A stretch of DNA of 64,000 nucleotides from Streptomyces sp. A1136 (GCF_004795055.1 NZ_SSBJ01000034.1:1-64000); one strand, 5' to 3'; shown: positions 43,687 through 55,047, numbered from the stretch's first letter. The notes: a model not told the origin generated them from the letters alone. A program made the numbers and translations.

Positions 43687-43944
43687 ATGGCCCGTTGCGA
43701 AGTATGCGGAAACGATTACGACCTGGCGTTCTACGTGGAGACCCAGGACGGGGCTCGACACGTGTTCGACTCCTTCTCCTGCGCCATCCACCGGATGGCG
43801 CCCATCTGCGAACACTGCCGCGTGCAGATCATCGGACAGGGCGTCGAGGCGGACGGCCACTGGTACTGCGGGGCGCACTGCGCCCGCGCCGAGGGCAAGG
43901 CCGGGATCGTCGACAAGGTGGGCAGCGCGGCCGGCGCGTCCTGA
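43687..43944 (+). CDS. Small zinc-ribbon-like protein
   Basis: 85 residues with cysteine pairs CEVCGNDY (4-11), CAIH, CEHC (about 42-45) and CGAHCARAEG, enough to hold two metal ions in a LIM/zinc-ribbon-like fold. No enzyme motif. It is conserved in appearance but unassigned. CACCCT at 43674-43679 precedes the ATG by seven bases, again suggesting leaderless translation. Confidence 0.78.
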   Translation: MARCEVCGNDYDLAFYVETQDGARHVFDSFSCAIHRMAPICEHCRVQIIGQGVEADGHWYCGAHCARAEGKAGIVDKVGSAAGAS

Positions 43945-43995
43945 TGGCGCCACCCGGCGACCGGGGCCGGCGCGGGTGGGGGTACCGTCGTGGGC

Positions 43996-44784
43996 GTGTA
44001 CCGCTTTGTGCTGACCCGGCAGTGGGTGTGCCTCACCCTCATCACCCTCGCCCTCATCCCCGCGATGATCAAGCTGGGGTTCTGGCAGTACCACCGCCAC
44101 GAGCACCGGGTCGCGCAGAACGAGCTGATCGCCCGGAACCTGTACGGGAAGCCGCGCCCGGTGAGCGAGCTCACCTCACCGGGACACACCGTCCCGAGGA
44201 CCGACTACTGGCGCGCGGTCTCCGCCACCGGTACCTACGACTCCGCGCACGAGGTGGTCGTACGGATGCGGACCTCGAACGACGGCAAGGTCGGCTTCCA
44301 GGTGGTGACCCCGCTGGTGCTGGACGACGGCCGGGTGGTGCTCGTCAACCGCGGTTGGGTGCCGAGCGGTGAGGACTCCGGCGCGTATCCGCCGGTTCCG
44401 GCCGCGCCCACGGGCGAGGTGACGGTCACCGGGCGGCTCAAGGCCGACGAGACGAGCGGCGACAGCGGCATCAAGGACCGCAAGGGCCTGCCGGAACGCC
44501 AGGTGATGCTGGTCAACAGCGCCCAGCAGGCGGCGTACCTGGGCAGGCCCGTACTCGGCGGCTACCTGGAGCTCACCGCGCCGGTCCCCGCGGGCGGCAG
44601 CCCGGAGCCGGTCGCCGAGCCCGACCACGACTCGATCGGCCCGCACATGGCGTACGCCGTGCAGTGGTGGCTGTTCGCCGCGGCCGTGCCGGTCGGGTGG
44701 GTGATCCTGGTGCGCCGGGAGAAGCGGGACCGCGACGAGGCGGCGGCGAAGGCCGCATCGGAGATGGCGACCGCCGCGGCGTAG
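43996..44784 (+). CDS. SURF1 family protein (cytochrome oxidase assembly)
   Basis: 262 residues. An N-terminal transmembrane helix (WVCLTLITLALIPAMIKLGFWQY) is followed by an extracytoplasmic domain with the family blocks YWRAVSATGTYD and VVLVNRGWVPSG. A second helix lies near the C-terminus (YAVQWWLFAAAVPVGWVILV). SURF1 helps insert haem a into cytochrome c oxidase. GTG at 43996 follows TACCGT by seven bases and gives the usual VYRFVLTRQW start. A GTG at 43990 is the alternative. Confidence 0.9.
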   Translation: MYRFVLTRQWVCLTLITLALIPAMIKLGFWQYHRHEHRVAQNELIARNLYGKPRPVSELTSPGHTVPRTDYWRAVSATGTYDSAHEVVVRMRTSNDGKVGFQVVTPLVLDDGRVVLVNRGWVPSGEDSGAYPPVPAAPTGEVTVTGRLKADETSGDSGIKDRKGLPERQVMLVNSAQQAAYLGRPVLGGYLELTAPVPAGGSPEPVAEPDHDSIGPHMAYAVQWWLFAAAVPVGWVILVRREKRDRDEAAAKAASEMATAAA

Positions 44785-44787
44785 CGT
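44782..44787 (+). promoter_or_regulatory. -10 element overlapping the SURF1 stop codon
   Basis: TAGCGT uses the SURF1 TAG stop as its first three bases and ends seven bases before the ATG of the next gene. It probably drives a leaderless transcript of the SDR gene. Confidence 0.5.
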
Positions 44788-44794
44788 GTCCGGC

Positions 44795-45550
44795 ATGGAT
44801 CTTGGATTGAAGGACCGTGTCTACATCGTCACCGGGGCCACCCGCGGCCTCGGTCACGCCTCCGCGCGCGAACTGGCCGCCGAGGGCGCGAAGCTGGTCG
44901 TCACCGGCCGGGACCAGGAGCGCGCGGACGCCGCCGCCGCCTCACTGGGCCCGGACGCGGTGGGCGTCGGGGCGGACAACTCCGACCCCGGGGCGGCCTC
45001 GCGGCTCGTCGCGACGGCCGTGGAACGCTTCGGCCGCCTCGACGGCATCCTCATCAGCGTCGGCGGCCCGGCTCCGGGCGCGGCGGCCGACAACACGGAC
45101 GAGCAGTGGACGGCCGCCTTCGAGTCGGTCTTCCTGGGCGCGGTCCGGCTGGCCCGGGCGGCGGCGGCCGAGCTGGGCGAGGGCGGGGTCATCGGCTTCG
45201 TGCTGTCGGGCTCGGTCCACGAACCGATCCCCGGCCTGACCATCTCCAACGGCCTGCGCCCGGGCCTCGCCGGTTTCGCCAAGTCCCTGTCGGTGGACCT
45301 GGGCCCGCGGGGCATCCGGGTCATCGGGCTGCTGCCCTCGCGCATCGACACGGACCGGGTGCGGGAGCTGGACGGCCTGTCCGGTGACGCGGCGGCCGCC
45401 CGCGCGGCGAACGAATCGCGCATCCCGCTGCGGCGCTACGGCACGCCGGAGGAGTTCGGCCGCACGGCGGCGTTCTTCCTCTCCCCGGCGGCGTCGTATC
45501 TGACGGGCGTCATGCTCCCCGTCGACGGCGGCGCCCGCCACGGCTTCTGA
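44795..45550 (+). CDS. SDR family oxidoreductase
   Basis: 251-residue SDR. The cofactor site is TGATRGLGHASA, the catalytic serine region is GFVLSGSVHEP, and the C-terminus reads ASYLTGVMLPVDGGARHGF. The usual Tyr-x3-Lys is not obvious: the corresponding segment reads LTISNGLRPGLAGFAKSL, with Asn in place of the expected Tyr. Catalytic competence is therefore uncertain. A strong terminator follows directly. Confidence 0.85.
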   Translation: MDLGLKDRVYIVTGATRGLGHASARELAAEGAKLVVTGRDQERADAAAASLGPDAVGVGADNSDPGAASRLVATAVERFGRLDGILISVGGPAPGAAADNTDEQWTAAFESVFLGAVRLARAAAAELGEGGVIGFVLSGSVHEPIPGLTISNGLRPGLAGFAKSLSVDLGPRGIRVIGLLPSRIDTDRVRELDGLSGDAAAARAANESRIPLRRYGTPEEFGRTAAFFLSPAASYLTGVMLPVDGGARHGF

Positions 45551-45556
45551 CCCCAC

Positions 45557-45591
45557 CGCTCCCCCGGGCCCGACCCGGGCCCGGGGGAGCG
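45557..45591. terminator. Terminator after the SDR gene
   Basis: A perfect 14-base stem (45557-45570 with 45578-45591) starts six bases after the stop codon. Confidence 0.85.
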
Positions 45592-45628
45592 CCGGGCCCG
45601 GCGCTCCCGGACCCTTGCGGGGTGACCG

Positions 45629-45841
45629 TCAGGTGACCCGGCTCGCAGGGTGGGAGGTGACCGCGAGGCGGGCCCCGGCGGGCAGCGGGGTCAGCCCCGT
45701 CGAGGCGCGGGCGTGCTCCAGGACCGGGCCCGCCAGGGCGGCCAGGGTGTCCGAGGGGACGGCGTGCGGTTCCAGTTCCAGGTGCACCCGCAGGGCGGGC
45801 GCGTCCCGCCGCCCCCGCAGGGCGACCCGGCACCCGGCCAC
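45629..45841 (-). CDS. Possible 70-residue ORF or gene remnant
   Basis: A GTG-initiated frame encoding RGRRDAPALRVHLELEPHA and ending RLAVTSHPASRVT. It looks like the C-terminal domain of an Asp23-like or related protein rather than random translation, but has no ribosome binding site. It lies in the same frame as the enoyl-CoA hydratase gene just upstream, separated from it by that gene's stop. It could be a short real gene expressed from the same message, or a leftover fragment. Confidence 0.3.
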   Translation of the reverse strand: MAGCRVALRGRRDAPALRVHLELEPHAVPSDTLAALAGPVLEHARASTGLTPLPAGARLAVTSHPASRVT

Positions 45842-45874
45842 CCGGTCGGAGGGGTGGGCGGCGGGCCGGGGCGG

Positions 45875-46654
45875 TCAGTCCGAGAGGCCGGCCAGGTCGC
45901 GCAGTCGCCGGGCCTGCGCGGCCCGCTCGGCGCCGCGCTGCTCGTCGTACGGGCGGGACACCGCCCCGCGCAGCAGTGCCTTCGTCTCGATGACCGCGTC
46001 GCGCGGCGGGGCCAGCAGGGCCGTGGCGAGGTCCTGGACGGCCGCGTCGAGCTCGTCCACCGGGACGACGAGGTTCGCGAGTCCCACCCGTTCGGCCTCT
46101 TCGGCATGCACGAAGCGGCCCGTGGCGCAGATTTCGAGCGCACGGGCGTATCCCACCAGCGAGGTCAGCGGCTGGGTTCCGGTCAGGTCGGGAACCAGGC
46201 CGAGGCTGGTCTCGCGCATGGCGAACTGCACATCGTCCGCGACCACCCGAAGGTCGCACGCGAGCGCGAGCTGGAAGCCGGCGCCGATCGCGTGCCCCTG
46301 CACGGCGGCGACGGAGATGATGTCGTTGCGCCGCCACCAGGTGAACGCCTCCTGGTACTCGGCGATGGTGCTGTCGAGCAGTTCGTCCGAACCGCGCGCG
46401 AGATCGAGGAAGGACGGCTCACCCTCGAACCCCTCGGGCGTGAACGCCTGGCGGTCGAGGCCGGCGGAGAAGGACTTGCCTTCGCCGCGCAGTACGACGA
46501 CCCGGACGCTCCCCGGCAACGACCGTCCGGCCTCCGCCAAAGCCCGCCAGAGCGCGGGGGACTGAGCGTTTCGCTTGGCCGGATTGGTCAATGTCACCGT
46601 GGCGACCGTGTCGTCCACGGTGAGCCGTACGCCGTCCTTGTCGAGCAGAGCCAT
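45875..46654 (-). CDS. Enoyl-CoA hydratase/isomerase family protein
   Basis: 259 residues of the crotonase fold. The oxyanion-hole segments are GKSFSAGLDRQAF and AVQGHAIGAGFQLALACDLRVVA, followed by FAMRETSLGLVPDLTG. The catalytic Glu positions are partly altered, as in many divergent crotonases, so the exact reaction cannot be assigned. It probably acts on acyl-CoA in beta-oxidation or a side pathway. Confidence 0.9.
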   Translation of the reverse strand: MALLDKDGVRLTVDDTVATVTLTNPAKRNAQSPALWRALAEAGRSLPGSVRVVVLRGEGKSFSAGLDRQAFTPEGFEGEPSFLDLARGSDELLDSTIAEYQEAFTWWRRNDIISVAAVQGHAIGAGFQLALACDLRVVADDVQFAMRETSLGLVPDLTGTQPLTSLVGYARALEICATGRFVHAEEAERVGLANLVVPVDELDAAVQDLATALLAPPRDAVIETKALLRGAVSRPYDEQRGAERAAQARRLRDLAGLSD

Positions 46655-46773
46655 CTCGGTGCCTCCGGTGTGCAGTCGGCCGGCAATCCCGGCCTAAGTG
46701 ACTGCACAGTAACCACCCGGTCGGCCAAACAACCGACCGGGGGCCACCGAAGAACCGTCCGTGACGGCCAGGG

Positions 46774-46995
46774 TCAGGCCGAGGCCGCCTTCTTGCCGCG
46801 CGTCGCGCCGCCGCGACCGCGCAGCACGACTCCGGACTCGCTGAGCATCCGGTGGACGAATCCGTAGGACCGGCCGGTCTCCTCGGCCAGCGCCCGGATA
46901 CTCGCACCGGAGTCGTACTTCTTCTTCAGGTCTGCCGCGAGCTTGTCGCGCGCGGCGCCGGTTACCCGGCTGCCCTTCTTCAGAGTCTCGGCCAC
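46774..46995 (-). CDS. Small helix-turn-helix protein
   Basis: 73 residues, very basic. A HTH is visible in LKKKYDSGASIRALAEETGRSYGFVHRMLSESG, with Lys/Arg-rich tails on both sides (GRGGATRGKKAASA). GAGGAGG precedes the GTG at 46995, which is preferred over the ATG at 47034. Proteins of this kind are conserved in streptomycetes and may be nucleoid-associated or regulatory. Confidence 0.78.
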   Translation of the reverse strand: MAETLKKGSRVTGAARDKLAADLKKKYDSGASIRALAEETGRSYGFVHRMLSESGVVLRGRGGATRGKKAASA

Positions 46996-47366
46996 CCGTG
47001 CCTCCTCATGGGAAGTGCGCTCTGGACTTCTCATGATCACCCCTCCCCGCGATCCTGGCCACCCATTCAGCAAGGTCGGTACGGCGGCATTTCTCGCGGA
47101 GTGGACACGAGAGCGGGACGGAATCTCCCTTTCCGCCGCATGACCTCCGTCACACTTCCCCCTGTGCGCAAGAAATCACCAGGTCAGGGCCCGGACGCCG
47201 GAAAGTGGACGGGCCCCGGTCGCGTACCCGCGCGGGTACGGCCGGGGCCGTCGTGTCGGTGCGACGGTATGAGACCGCCTCACTCAGATGATGGATCACA
47301 CGTGAGCCGAATGATCCATAAGCAACTGGATCAACCTCGCGCGGGGTCCGCCGGGGTCCTCGGGAC
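46996..47366. other. Intergenic region with hairpin and repeated TGGATCA motif
   Basis: No gene. A compound hairpin at 47213-47248 (GCCCCGG/CCGGGGC outside, GTACCCG/CGGGTAC inside) probably terminates the ABC-F transcript. In a lower-GC patch, ATGGATCA (47291-47298) and TGATCCAT (47312-47319) form an inverted repeat, and TGGATCA recurs at 47327-47333. This may be an operator for the small HTH gene downstream. Confidence 0.5.
47213..47248 (-). terminator. Terminator after the ABC-F gene
   Basis: Two nested seven-base stems (47213-47219 with 47242-47248, and 47224-47230 with 47233-47239) make a stable hairpin about 120 bases beyond the stop. Confidence 0.65.
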
Positions 47367-48965
<1,599 letters not shown>

Positions 48966-49269
48966 GGAAATACTCCAGGGCGGTGGGGACGGCGGAAGGG
49001 GGGCAGGACGCGCGCTTCGACGCCGCTAATCCGCGAGGAGATTTGCCATGAGGACATTCTACCGGGGGCGCGCAACCACTTTTCGGGGCGCCCGGTCGGC
49101 TTCCCGTCCCGCCGCCGGGCACCGGCCGGGCGTCGTCCGGCCCGGTAGGGGTCCGCGCCCGGTCCTCCGTTCGGCGCACGGATCTCCCGCGTCTTCCGGG
49201 GCACGTATCAGGGCGAGGACGTTGACGGTCGCCGCGAGTGCGGTCAGGTGGGAGCGAGGGCGGTGCGGC
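48966..49269. other. Divergent promoter region of ABC-F and metallopeptidase genes
   Basis: On the minus strand TAGAAT (49056-49061) is a good -10 for the ABC-F gene, giving an 80-base leader. An ATG at 49048 with GAGGAG upstream opens a plus-strand frame that joins the metallopeptidase gene. Its 74 extra residues are Arg/Pro/Gly-rich and unlike protein, so I treat the stretch as non-coding. Confidence 0.5.
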
Positions 49270-50160
49270 ATGCAGTTCGACGACGACGCCGATCTGGACA
49301 CGTCGGAGGTCTCGGACCAGCGCGGCAGCCGCGTCCCGGGCGGCAGGGCCACGATCGGCGGGGGGCTCGTCGGTCTGATCGCCCTGGTCCTGGGGCTGCT
49401 GCTGGGGGTGGGACCGGACCAGCTCGGGCTGTCGGGCGGGAGCCCCCGGCCGGTGACGAGCCCCTCGTCCGCCGCCCAGGTGCAGCAGACCTGCCGGACC
49501 GGCCACGACGCCAACACCCGCGAGGACTGCCGGCTCGTCGCCGTGACGAACAGCACGCAGGACTACTGGCGGCAGGAGTTCGGGCGCCGGGGCGCCCGGT
49601 ACGTCCCCGCCTCGACGGTCTTCTTCACCGGCCAGGTGGACACCGCCTGCGGCGCGGCCACCTCGGCGGTCGGCCCCTTCTACTGCCCCGGTGACCGGAA
49701 GGTCTATCTCGACCTGGGCTTCTTCCAGGAACTGCGGACGAAGTTCGGCGCGAACGGCGGCCCCTTCGCCCAGGCGTACGTGGTCGCCCACGAGTACGGG
49801 CACCACATCCAGAACCTGACGGGCACGCTCCGCAAGTCCCAGGACGGACGGGCGGGCGCCGACAGCAACTCGGTGAGGGTGGAGCTCCAGGCCGACTGTT
49901 ACGCGGGGGTGTGGGCCCACAACGCGACCAGGACCCCGGACGAGTCCACCGGTCGCCCGCTGATCACCAGCCTCACCGACCAGGACATCCAGGACGGTCT
50001 CGACGCGGCGGCCGCGGTGGGCGACGACCGGATCCAGGAGAAGTTCCAGGGACGGGTGACCCCGGAGACCTGGACGCACGGCTCGGCGCAGCAGCGCCGG
50101 CAGTGGTTCTACCAGGGCTACCGGACCGGCGACATGGCCCAGTGCGACACCTTCCGCTGA
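49270..50160 (+). CDS. Neutral zinc metallopeptidase (YpfJ family)
   Basis: 296 residues. One N-terminal membrane anchor (about 30-50, GLVGLIALVLGLLLGVG) precedes an extracytoplasmic domain with the zinc motif HEYGHH at 174-179 and the downstream ligand region RVELQADCYAGVWAHN. The two CxxG/C-rich pieces (TACGAATS, FYCPGDRK) are typical of this family. Physiological substrate unknown. Confidence 0.9.
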   Translation: MQFDDDADLDTSEVSDQRGSRVPGGRATIGGGLVGLIALVLGLLLGVGPDQLGLSGGSPRPVTSPSSAAQVQQTCRTGHDANTREDCRLVAVTNSTQDYWRQEFGRRGARYVPASTVFFTGQVDTACGAATSAVGPFYCPGDRKVYLDLGFFQELRTKFGANGGPFAQAYVVAHEYGHHIQNLTGTLRKSQDGRAGADSNSVRVELQADCYAGVWAHNATRTPDESTGRPLITSLTDQDIQDGLDAAAAVGDDRIQEKFQGRVTPETWTHGSAQQRRQWFYQGYRTGDMAQCDTFR

Positions 50161-50264
50161 CTGTCGGCGCCGCCTGCCATGCTGTGGTGCGGGTCACATG
50201 ACCGTACGGCCGGTCACGGGCCGCAGATCCGCACACGCGCACCGCACGAGAGGGAGTGATCGTC

Positions 50265-50660
50265 ATGGCAGGTGTTCCGTCCATCGTTCCGACGCTGCTC
50301 TACCGCGACGCAAAGGCCGCGATCCGGCAGTTGACCGAGGCCTTCGGGTTCACCCAGGTCGCCGTGTACGAGGGGGAGAGCGGCTCCGTGATGCACGCGG
50401 AGCTGTCGTACGGGAACGGCGCGGTGATGCTCGGCAGCAAGGGCCGCGGCGGGGTCTTCGACAAGGCGATGGCGGACGGCGGCCCGGTCGGGGTCTATGT
50501 CGTGGTGGACGACGTGGACGCGCACCACCGCCGCGCGGCGGAGCACGGCGTGGAGATCGTGATGGAGCCGACCGACCAGGACTACGGCTCGCGGGACTAC
50601 ATGGCCCGCGACGCCGAGGGCAACATCTGGAGCTTCGGGACGTACGCGCCGCAGGTTTGA
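50265..50660 (+). CDS. VOC family (glyoxalase/bleomycin-resistance-like) protein
   Basis: 131 residues with two beta-alpha-beta-beta-beta modules (TLLYRDAKAAIRQLTEAFGF and VYVVVDDVDAHHRRAAEHG, then YMARDAEGNIWSFGTY). The YhdC/PhnB-like composition suggests a small-molecule binding or isomerising enzyme. AGGGAG precedes the ATG. Confidence 0.88.
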   Translation: MAGVPSIVPTLLYRDAKAAIRQLTEAFGFTQVAVYEGESGSVMHAELSYGNGAVMLGSKGRGGVFDKAMADGGPVGVYVVVDDVDAHHRRAAEHGVEIVMEPTDQDYGSRDYMARDAEGNIWSFGTYAPQV

Positions 50661-50697
50661 CGCCGGCGGTGCGTACGTGCCCCGAGCCCGCGCGGTG

Positions 50698-52143
50698 CTA
50701 CGCCCCGCCGGTGTGGACCTGGAACGCGGCCCGGCGGACCGCCTTGGCCAGGGCCGGGTCGGGGTGGGCGGCGGCCAGGGCGACCAGGACCTGGACGGTG
50801 CGGGGGTGGCCGACCGCGCGGACCTCGTCCAGCAGCCGGGGCACGGTGGTGCGCACGGCCGAGTCGAGGTGACGGGCGAGCAGTTCGGCCTCTCCGTGGT
50901 CCGCGATGGCCGCCGCGGTGTCCACCCAGAGCCAGGTCGACTCCTCGGCGGTCAGGACGTCCTGCGCCTCGTCGGGGTCCACCCCGTCGTGTTCGGCGAG
51001 CCAGAGCAGGGCGTAGGGGCGCAGCGCCGGATCGCGCACGGCCGCGCGTACGTCGGGTTCGGCGGGGGCGCCGACCACGCGCAGGGCCTCGAAGGCGAGG
51101 CCGCGCAGCAGGGCGTCCTCGCCCCGGGCGGCCTGCAGCAGTTCGCTGACGGCGTGTCCGACGGGCCGGGCGGCGAGCCAGGCCCGGTACTCGGCGCGCG
51201 CGGGCCCGGGGGTGAGCCGGGCGCAGCCGCGCAGCATGGCGGCGGCGGACTGCTCGATGTTCCCCGCCGGGCTCTGCGCGGCCACGCAGATCTGCTCCAG
51301 CTTGACCCAGACGGCCCAACTGCCGAGCGGGGTGAGGGTGGCCCGGGCGGGTCCGAGGGTGACGGCGTCCACGGCGGCGAGGCCGCCGAGCGCCCAGCGC
51401 AACAGGCGGGCGAGGGGGACGGGGGGCGCGGATGCCCCGGCGGTGGCGGGGTCCTCGGCGGCGGGATCCGCGGCCGAGGGGTCCGCGGTGGAGGCGGCGT
51501 ACGGGACCTCGCAGCGCTCGTCGCGCAGTTCGGTCACCCGCTGGCCGAGCAGGTCCAGCAGGTCCGGGACGGTCACCGGGCCCGCGGACAGCTGGAGCAG
51601 GGACAGGAGTTGGGGCATGGCCTCGACGACCTCGGCGACGGCGGCGGGGGCGATGTCGGCGGGGGCCGGGTGGACGAGCGACCAGGCGTCGAACAGGGCG
51701 ACCCAGCCGCGCAGGACGGCGGTGTCGTCGCGGTCCCAGGCGCGCAGCCGCCAGCCGGGCCGGGCATGGCCGCCGTGCACCTCGACCAGGCCGGAGAGGC
51801 GGGCCCGGTCCCAGCCGACCCGGATCTGGCCGTGGGTCAGGCGCAGGTCCTCGGCGGCCCGTTCGACGTCGGTGGCGGGCAACGCGCCCGCCGGGGCGGG
51901 CCTGCCTCCGTCGCCGGCCCCGAGGTGCCGCTCGGCCCAGCGGGCCAGCCGTACCGCGTCGGCCAGTGAGGCCCGGGCCCGGTTCGCCAGATCGGCCGTC
52001 GCGGGGGTGCCCGCCGGGGGCCGGGGGGTGGTTCGCGTCCGCCGGTCGGTCACCGCCTTACGGGCCGCGGCGACGGAGCGCGGGGAGACGAGTCGGAGTC
52101 TGGAGTCGCGAGCCAACTGCTCATCAGGCTTTCGGGACGTCAC
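50698..52143 (-). CDS. Large conserved hypothetical protein
   Basis: 481 residues. The N-terminus may be a winged-helix-like module (RAAEDLRLTHGQIRVGWDRARLSGLVEV), and the remainder is Ala/Leu-rich and helical with a HEAT-like end (LDSAVRTTVPRLLDEVRAVGHPRTVQVLVALAAAHPDPALAKAVRRAAF). No catalytic motif is seen. I know it only as a Streptomyces-type conserved hypothetical. GTG at 52143 is preceded by a possible -10 (GAGACT) six bases away. Confidence 0.7.
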   Translation of the reverse strand: MTSRKPDEQLARDSRLRLVSPRSVAAARKAVTDRRTRTTPRPPAGTPATADLANRARASLADAVRLARWAERHLGAGDGGRPAPAGALPATDVERAAEDLRLTHGQIRVGWDRARLSGLVEVHGGHARPGWRLRAWDRDDTAVLRGWVALFDAWSLVHPAPADIAPAAVAEVVEAMPQLLSLLQLSAGPVTVPDLLDLLGQRVTELRDERCEVPYAASTADPSAADPAAEDPATAGASAPPVPLARLLRWALGGLAAVDAVTLGPARATLTPLGSWAVWVKLEQICVAAQSPAGNIEQSAAAMLRGCARLTPGPARAEYRAWLAARPVGHAVSELLQAARGEDALLRGLAFEALRVVGAPAEPDVRAAVRDPALRPYALLWLAEHDGVDPDEAQDVLTAEESTWLWVDTAAAIADHGEAELLARHLDSAVRTTVPRLLDEVRAVGHPRTVQVLVALAAAHPDPALAKAVRRAAFQVHTGGA

Positions 52144-52260
52144 GGAAGCAGTCTCGCCCGTCACTGGCCGAAAGCCCAAACGGAACGGGCCGCTTCCACC
52201 GATCATCGAGCAGGCATTTCGGGACAAGACCACCACGTGTTCCCGTCTGCCACAGGGCTT

Positions 52261-53418
52261 TCACATAAGAGGGGTCAAAAAGCGGCGCAGGGTCTCCTCG
52301 TAGTCCTCCGGGGCCGCGTTCCACATCGCGCCGTGCGGTGCGTCCCGGACCGCCTTCAAGGTGACGAGGTCCGGGCGGGCCTCGGCGAGCCGACGGGTGG
52401 GCCCCCAGGGGGCGATCGTGTCGTCGGGCCCGTGGAAGATCAGCACGGGCATCCGCAGCGCGCCGGGGTCCGCGCCCGGGGGGCGCCGGTCGACGCGCAG
52501 ACCCGCACGGCCTTCGGCGGCCCGGACCACGAACGGCATCAGCGGCGCCGGCGTGCGTCGGGCCGCGGCCAGGGCGCGCAGGGTGGTGTGCCAGTCGAGC
52601 ACCGGGGAGTCCAGCACCAGACCGGAGATCCGGCCCGCCAGGGCCGAGCGCTCGGCGGCGTGCAGGGCCATGGTGGCGCCGGTGGACCAGCCGTACAGGA
52701 TCACGCGGCGGGCGCCGTAGCGCAGGGCGTAGCGGATCGCGGCGTCCACGTCGCGCCACTCCGACTCGCCGAGGTGGCCGAGACCGTCCGGGGAACGGGG
52801 TGCGCCGACGTCGCCGCGGTAGGCGAGGTCGAGGACGGGCAGCCCGTAACGGTGCAGGAACGGCATGACGACCATCGGGTGCTCGCGGGTGCCGCCGAGT
52901 CCGTGCACCGTGATGACCCAGGTGTCGCGGGCCGCCGGGACGAACCAGGCGGGCAGCGGGCCGAGTTCGCCGGGGAGGTCGATGTCGGCGTGGTCGAGCC
53001 CGAGGGCCGTGCGCGGGTTTCCGAGGTGGACCTGCGGCGTGAGCGCGACCCGGGTACCGGGGTCGAGGCTGCCGTGGGTGACGGCAAGCAGCCGGCGCAC
53101 GACGGTGTCGGGGCCGTGCGGGACGTCGGCGAGGACCGGGCCGACCACCGCGTGCACGCCGGGGGCGTCCAGGCCGTACCTGCCGGGGCGCAGCGAGGCG
53201 AGCACGGGGGCACCCCCGGCCGAAGGTCGGGGGAGGGTCAGCGCGACCCGGCCGGCCGCGGTGGAGTGGACGGTGAGCCGGGGGGTGCCGGGCAGGGGGC
53301 GCCCGGGTTCGGGCCGCAGGGCGGCGTCGGCGGCGTACCGGCCGGCCGCGACCACGGCGGCGCCGGCACCGATCAGGGTCGTGGTGACGGCCGCTGCCGT
53401 CGCTGTGGCGGTACGCAC
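52261..53418 (-). CDS. Alpha/beta hydrolase, membrane-anchored or secreted
   Basis: About 385 residues. An N-terminal hydrophobic segment (TATATAAAVTTTLIGAGAAVVAAG) is followed by an N-terminal beta-rich part and an alpha/beta-hydrolase domain with VHGLGGTREHP, nucleophile elbow YGWSTGATMA and late IFHGPDDTIAPW. The His is probably in DAPHGAMW. Start taken as GTG at 53418, with GACACT six bases upstream; GTG at 53454 is possible. Confidence 0.85.
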   Translation of the reverse strand: MRTATATAAAVTTTLIGAGAAVVAAGRYAADAALRPEPGRPLPGTPRLTVHSTAAGRVALTLPRPSAGGAPVLASLRPGRYGLDAPGVHAVVGPVLADVPHGPDTVVRRLLAVTHGSLDPGTRVALTPQVHLGNPRTALGLDHADIDLPGELGPLPAWFVPAARDTWVITVHGLGGTREHPMVVMPFLHRYGLPVLDLAYRGDVGAPRSPDGLGHLGESEWRDVDAAIRYALRYGARRVILYGWSTGATMALHAAERSALAGRISGLVLDSPVLDWHTTLRALAAARRTPAPLMPFVVRAAEGRAGLRVDRRPPGADPGALRMPVLIFHGPDDTIAPWGPTRRLAEARPDLVTLKAVRDAPHGAMWNAAPEDYEETLRRFLTPLM

Positions 53419-53759
53419 CGCTCCAGTGTCGGGGCGCGACGGCGCCGAGGCCACCGGAGGCGGCCATTCCGCAATTGCGGGGTAACGGCCGGTAACAGTT
53501 CCGGCCGGCTTCCGGCGAACGTGATCTGGGTCTCGTCGGGAGGGGCGCGAGGGACCACAGGGACGCCCGGGACACCTCCCCGTGAGAGCCGTTCACCCAT
53601 CGTGACGTGCACTTTTCGCTGGATCTGGGGCTGAATCGGGAGGAAGGCGCCGATCACGCCCCGGGGTGGGACACCACCCGACCTCCCCCAGTTCATCTTC
53701 CGTTCACTCAGGTTGCCTACGGTCGCCTAACCACTGACGCCAAACAGAAGCCTGGGTAA
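53419..53759. other. Divergent promoter region with PHO boxes
   Basis: No gene is credible here. The only clear element is the pair of PHO boxes next to the phosphate permease, listed separately. TACGGT at 53718-53723 may be the permease -10. Confidence 0.45.
53691..53712 (+). promoter_or_regulatory. Two consecutive PHO boxes (PhoP sites)
   Basis: GTTCATCTTCC (53691-53701) and GTTCACTCAGG (53702-53712) are back-to-back 11-base direct repeat units that fit the Streptomyces PhoP consensus beginning GTTCAYC. They lie about 50 to 70 bases before the phosphate permease start and cover the expected -35 region. Confidence 0.8.
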
Positions 53760-55019
<1,260 letters not shown>

Positions 55020-55047
55020 CCCCGAGAACGACAGAGGAATCAGCGGT

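Noticed and set aside
49048..49269. N-terminal extension of the metallopeptidase starting at ATG 49048
   Set aside because: It has a plausible GAGGAG upstream, but the 74 residues are low-complexity Arg/Pro/Gly and the segment before 49270 is absent from the family pattern. The start at 49270 leaves a proper membrane anchor.
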